64,000 bases of DNA from Bacteroidota bacterium (GTDB lineage Bacteria > Bacteroidota > Bacteroidia > NS11-12g > UBA955). A program made the position numbers and the translations under genes. The DNA is taken from positions 1 through 64,000 of the forward strand of contig JAGXTF010000118.1 of NCBI GenBank assembly GCA_018333525.1. The letters run 5' to 3'. The notes beneath the pieces are model-generated. The model made no database searches and was not told the DNA's origin. It saw nothing but the letters and a program-made list of their open reading frames with translations. Below, in pieces: positions 62,311 through 64,000 of the stretch (within the stretch, counting starts at the first letter, position 1; each line of letters opens with the position of its first letter).

Positions 62311-64000
62311 AGAATTGTTGTCCTATGAAGAAGTGTATTTGGCCTGGTTTTCCGCTTCTGGGAACGTTTTTCCAATCGAAACCATAAGCCCAGTCCAAAC
62401 CAACCAAACCAAACATGGGCATAAACAAACGGATACCTACACCGGCAGAACGCTTTAGCTGAAATGGATTGTATTTTTTAATACCTGACCATGCATCGCC
62501 AGCTTCCGCAAAGGCAAGACCGTATACAGTTGCAGTTTGTCCGGTAGTAATAGCATATCGCAATTCCATGGTAAACTTATTAAAAATTGGTGCACCCGCC
62601 TGGCCACCCATAGCTGTTTGAGAGACGGTATAATTGTCGTATCCGCGTTGGCTTATAATTTCTGTAGCTGCGATGTTATATCCGAATATACCTGCACCAC
62701 CTACCTGAAACCTTTCAAAAAAAGTCAGCCCCAAATCGGGATTGTAATATCCCAAAAATCCGAAGCGCGCTTTTGTAGTGAGCACCAATTTTTTCCATAA
62801 AGTGGTATACCATTCCGCATCAAATTTCCATTTGTAATATTCACTCCACCTGTATTTTTCATTTACGGAAAGGTTGGAATAATTTTTATTGCTCAGCAGT
62901 GAAAACGGCGGTGTAGCTTGTAAAGATGTGGTAAAAGAGGAACCTGACATTGGATAAATCGGGTCGGAAACAGAGCTTCTGGAAAGAACTATTTGCAGAG
63001 ATGGATTGTAAGAAATCCCGCTAAATCCCGTTGGAAAACTATAAATACCCGCATTCAGATTTTGAAATTTATATTGCTGAAAACTGAATACATATTGAAT
63101 GCTGAAAAAGTCATCCGGCCATTTCAAACGCTTGCCTAAAGATACTGTGGCACCTGTATTATAGAATACCTGCCGTGTAGGATCTTTGCGTTGTTTGTAA
63201 TCAAAACTATTTACTGTATGAAATAAAGAAACGGAAAATGAATTCGGTTTTTTACCGCCCATCCATGGTTCCGTAAAACTGAATGTGTAGCCCTGATAAT
63301 TGGAACCGTTACTTTGAGCGCGTAAGCTGAGTTTTTGTCCATCACCAGTTGGAACAGGATTCCAATTTTGTATTTTAAACATTTTTCGGGTACTGAAATT
63401 GTTCAGTACCACCCCTGCTGTTCCCAATAGCGTTGGGGTACTGGAATAACCATTTCCACCCCAACCTCCGCTCAGTTCTATCTGGTCGGATGGTTTTTCC
63501 ACCAATTTGTATTCAATATCTACAGTTCCATCTGCAGGATTGGGCTTTGGATTTACATTCATTCCGGCGGGGTCGAATAAGCCCAGAGCTGCCAGGTCAC
63601 GCATGGTTCTTTGAATGTCTCCCCTGCTGAAAATATCGCCGGGTTTGGTACGCACTTCCCGCAAAATAACGCGGTCGTGGGTTTTGGTATTGCCTGTCCA
63701 GGAAACCTTGCCAATACGCGCCTGAGGTCCTTCGTAAATGCGAATTTCCAGGTCGATGGAATCATTGTGAACACCAGTTTCTACCGGTGTAATTGAGAAG
63801 AATAAATATCCGTCATCCATATATAAACTCTGCACATCAAATCCACTTGGATTCATGGTGAGTTTTTCTTCCAGCAATTGCTGGTTAAATACATCTCCTT
63901 TTTTAATTCCCAATAATGAATCCAGCAGAGTTGTACGAAATTTCACATTTCCTTTCCAGTCAATTTTGCGGAAATAATATTTATGACCTTCATATACAGT
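62309..64000 (-). CDS. bamA: Outer-membrane assembly factor BamA, 5' end cut by window
   Basis: 563 residues visible; the frame runs on past base 64000, so the N-terminus and the first POTRA domains are missing. A POTRA domain is visible (IYEGPQARIGKVSWTGNTKT, VILREVRTKPGDIFSRG, then IEYKLVEKPSDQIELSGGWG as the joint to the barrel). The rest is a 16-strand barrel with FQVGGAGIFGYNIAATE and the C-terminal F (FFIGQQF) needed for insertion. BamA folds outer-membrane proteins. The GTG at 63946 is only an internal codon. Confidence 0.93.
   Translation of the reverse strand, partial: TVYEGHKYYFRKIDWKGNVKFRTTLLDSLLGIKKGDVFNQQLLEEKLTMNPSGFDVQSLYMDDGYLFFSITPVETGVHNDSIDLEIRIYEGPQARIGKVSWTGNTKTHDRVILREVRTKPGDIFSRGDIQRTMRDLAALGLFDPAGMNVNPKPNPADGTVDIEYKLVEKPSDQIELSGGWGGNGYSSTPTLLGTAGVVLNNFSTRKMFKIQNWNPVPTGDGQKLSLRAQSNGSNYQGYTFSFTEPWMGGKKPNSFSVSLFHTVNSFDYKQRKDPTRQVFYNTGATVSLGKRLKWPDDFFSIQYVFSFQQYKFQNLNAGIYSFPTGFSGISYNPSLQIVLSRSSVSDPIYPMSGSSFTTSLQATPPFSLLSNKNYSNLSVNEKYRWSEYYKWKFDAEWYTTLWKKLVLTTKARFGFLGYYNPDLGLTFFERFQVGGAGIFGYNIAATEIISQRGYDNYTVSQTAMGGQAGAPIFNKFTMELRYAITTGQTATVYGLAFAEAGDAWSGIKKYNPFQLKRSAGVGIRLFMPMFGLVGLDWAYGFDWKNVPRSGKPGQIHFFIGQQF

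Noticed and set aside
1..64000. tRNA, rRNA or prophage genes
   Set aside because: No cloverleaf-like stretch, rRNA sequence or phage structural gene could be recognised in any gap.

Overview
The window is gene-dense, AT-rich chromosomal DNA of a free-living Bacteroidota, most likely in the Chitinophagales/Saprospirales neighbourhood, though the sequence does not fix the order. The evidence is: TAnnTTTG-type -7 promoter boxes just upstream of many starts; almost no Shine-Dalgarno sequences and many TTG/GTG starts; type IX secretion (T9SS) C-terminal sorting domains and a PorV/PorQ-like barrel; the pheT - coiled coil - zapA - rny gene order; a MetH without its homocysteine domain; and DUF2795, DUF6427-like and DUF5916 proteins. 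The window is cut inside a gene at both ends (PIG-L deacetylase on the left, BamA on the right). I see no rRNA, tRNA, CRISPR or prophage. No stretch of 300 bases lacks a gene; the largest gap, 54073-54298, holds a REP palindrome.

Layout. 1-9982 is a surface-polysaccharide locus: PIG-L deacetylase, an unrecognised protein, four GT4 glycosyltransferases, a Wzy/WaaL-like membrane protein, a short SDR-fold protein and an AsnB-type amidotransferase. purK follows directly. 11317-24653 holds a small secreted protein, frr, a tatA-gatA-LysM protein-DUF5916 run, a membrane protein, an MsbA-like ABC exporter, a DUF1684 lipoprotein, an AI-2E-type transporter, ftsH and a Ppx/GppA protein. 24658-35822 holds a GT22-like mannosyltransferase, kynU divergent from a MarR regulator, two methyltransferases, a DUF2795 protein, hflX, two poorly known proteins, a PorV-like protein, an AcpH-like protein and msrB. 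35823-47654 holds degenerate repeats, a long purF, a secreted gluzincin, 3-hydroxyanthranilate dioxygenase, the minus-strand run PAP2 - enoyl-CoA hydratase - M43 protease - rsmI - lnt, and pheT. 47651-53565 holds a coiled-coil protein, zapA, rny, a DUF962 protein and metH. The end holds a decayed REP-associated transposase, the three-gene operon M1 peptidase - MbnP-like - MbnH-like, an EamA transporter, an ALDH7-type dehydrogenase, a 7TM-DISM receptor and bamA.

The most unusual feature is metH. An in-frame DUF559 (PD-(D/E)XK nuclease-like) domain, bounded by two GC-rich hairpins that are themselves translated, sits in the linker between the cap and the cobalamin domain. It looks like a mobile element that settled in an essential enzyme without breaking its frame. 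About 1.5 kb away is a second mobile system: a REP-associated (RAYT) transposase whose HUH motif has changed to Tyr-x-His, with three matching 22-nt palindromes spread through the window. A third point of interest is a two-gene unit resembling MbnP/MbnH, the pair in which a di-heme enzyme converts a partner tryptophan to kynurenine to make a copper site, here outside any methanobactin context.
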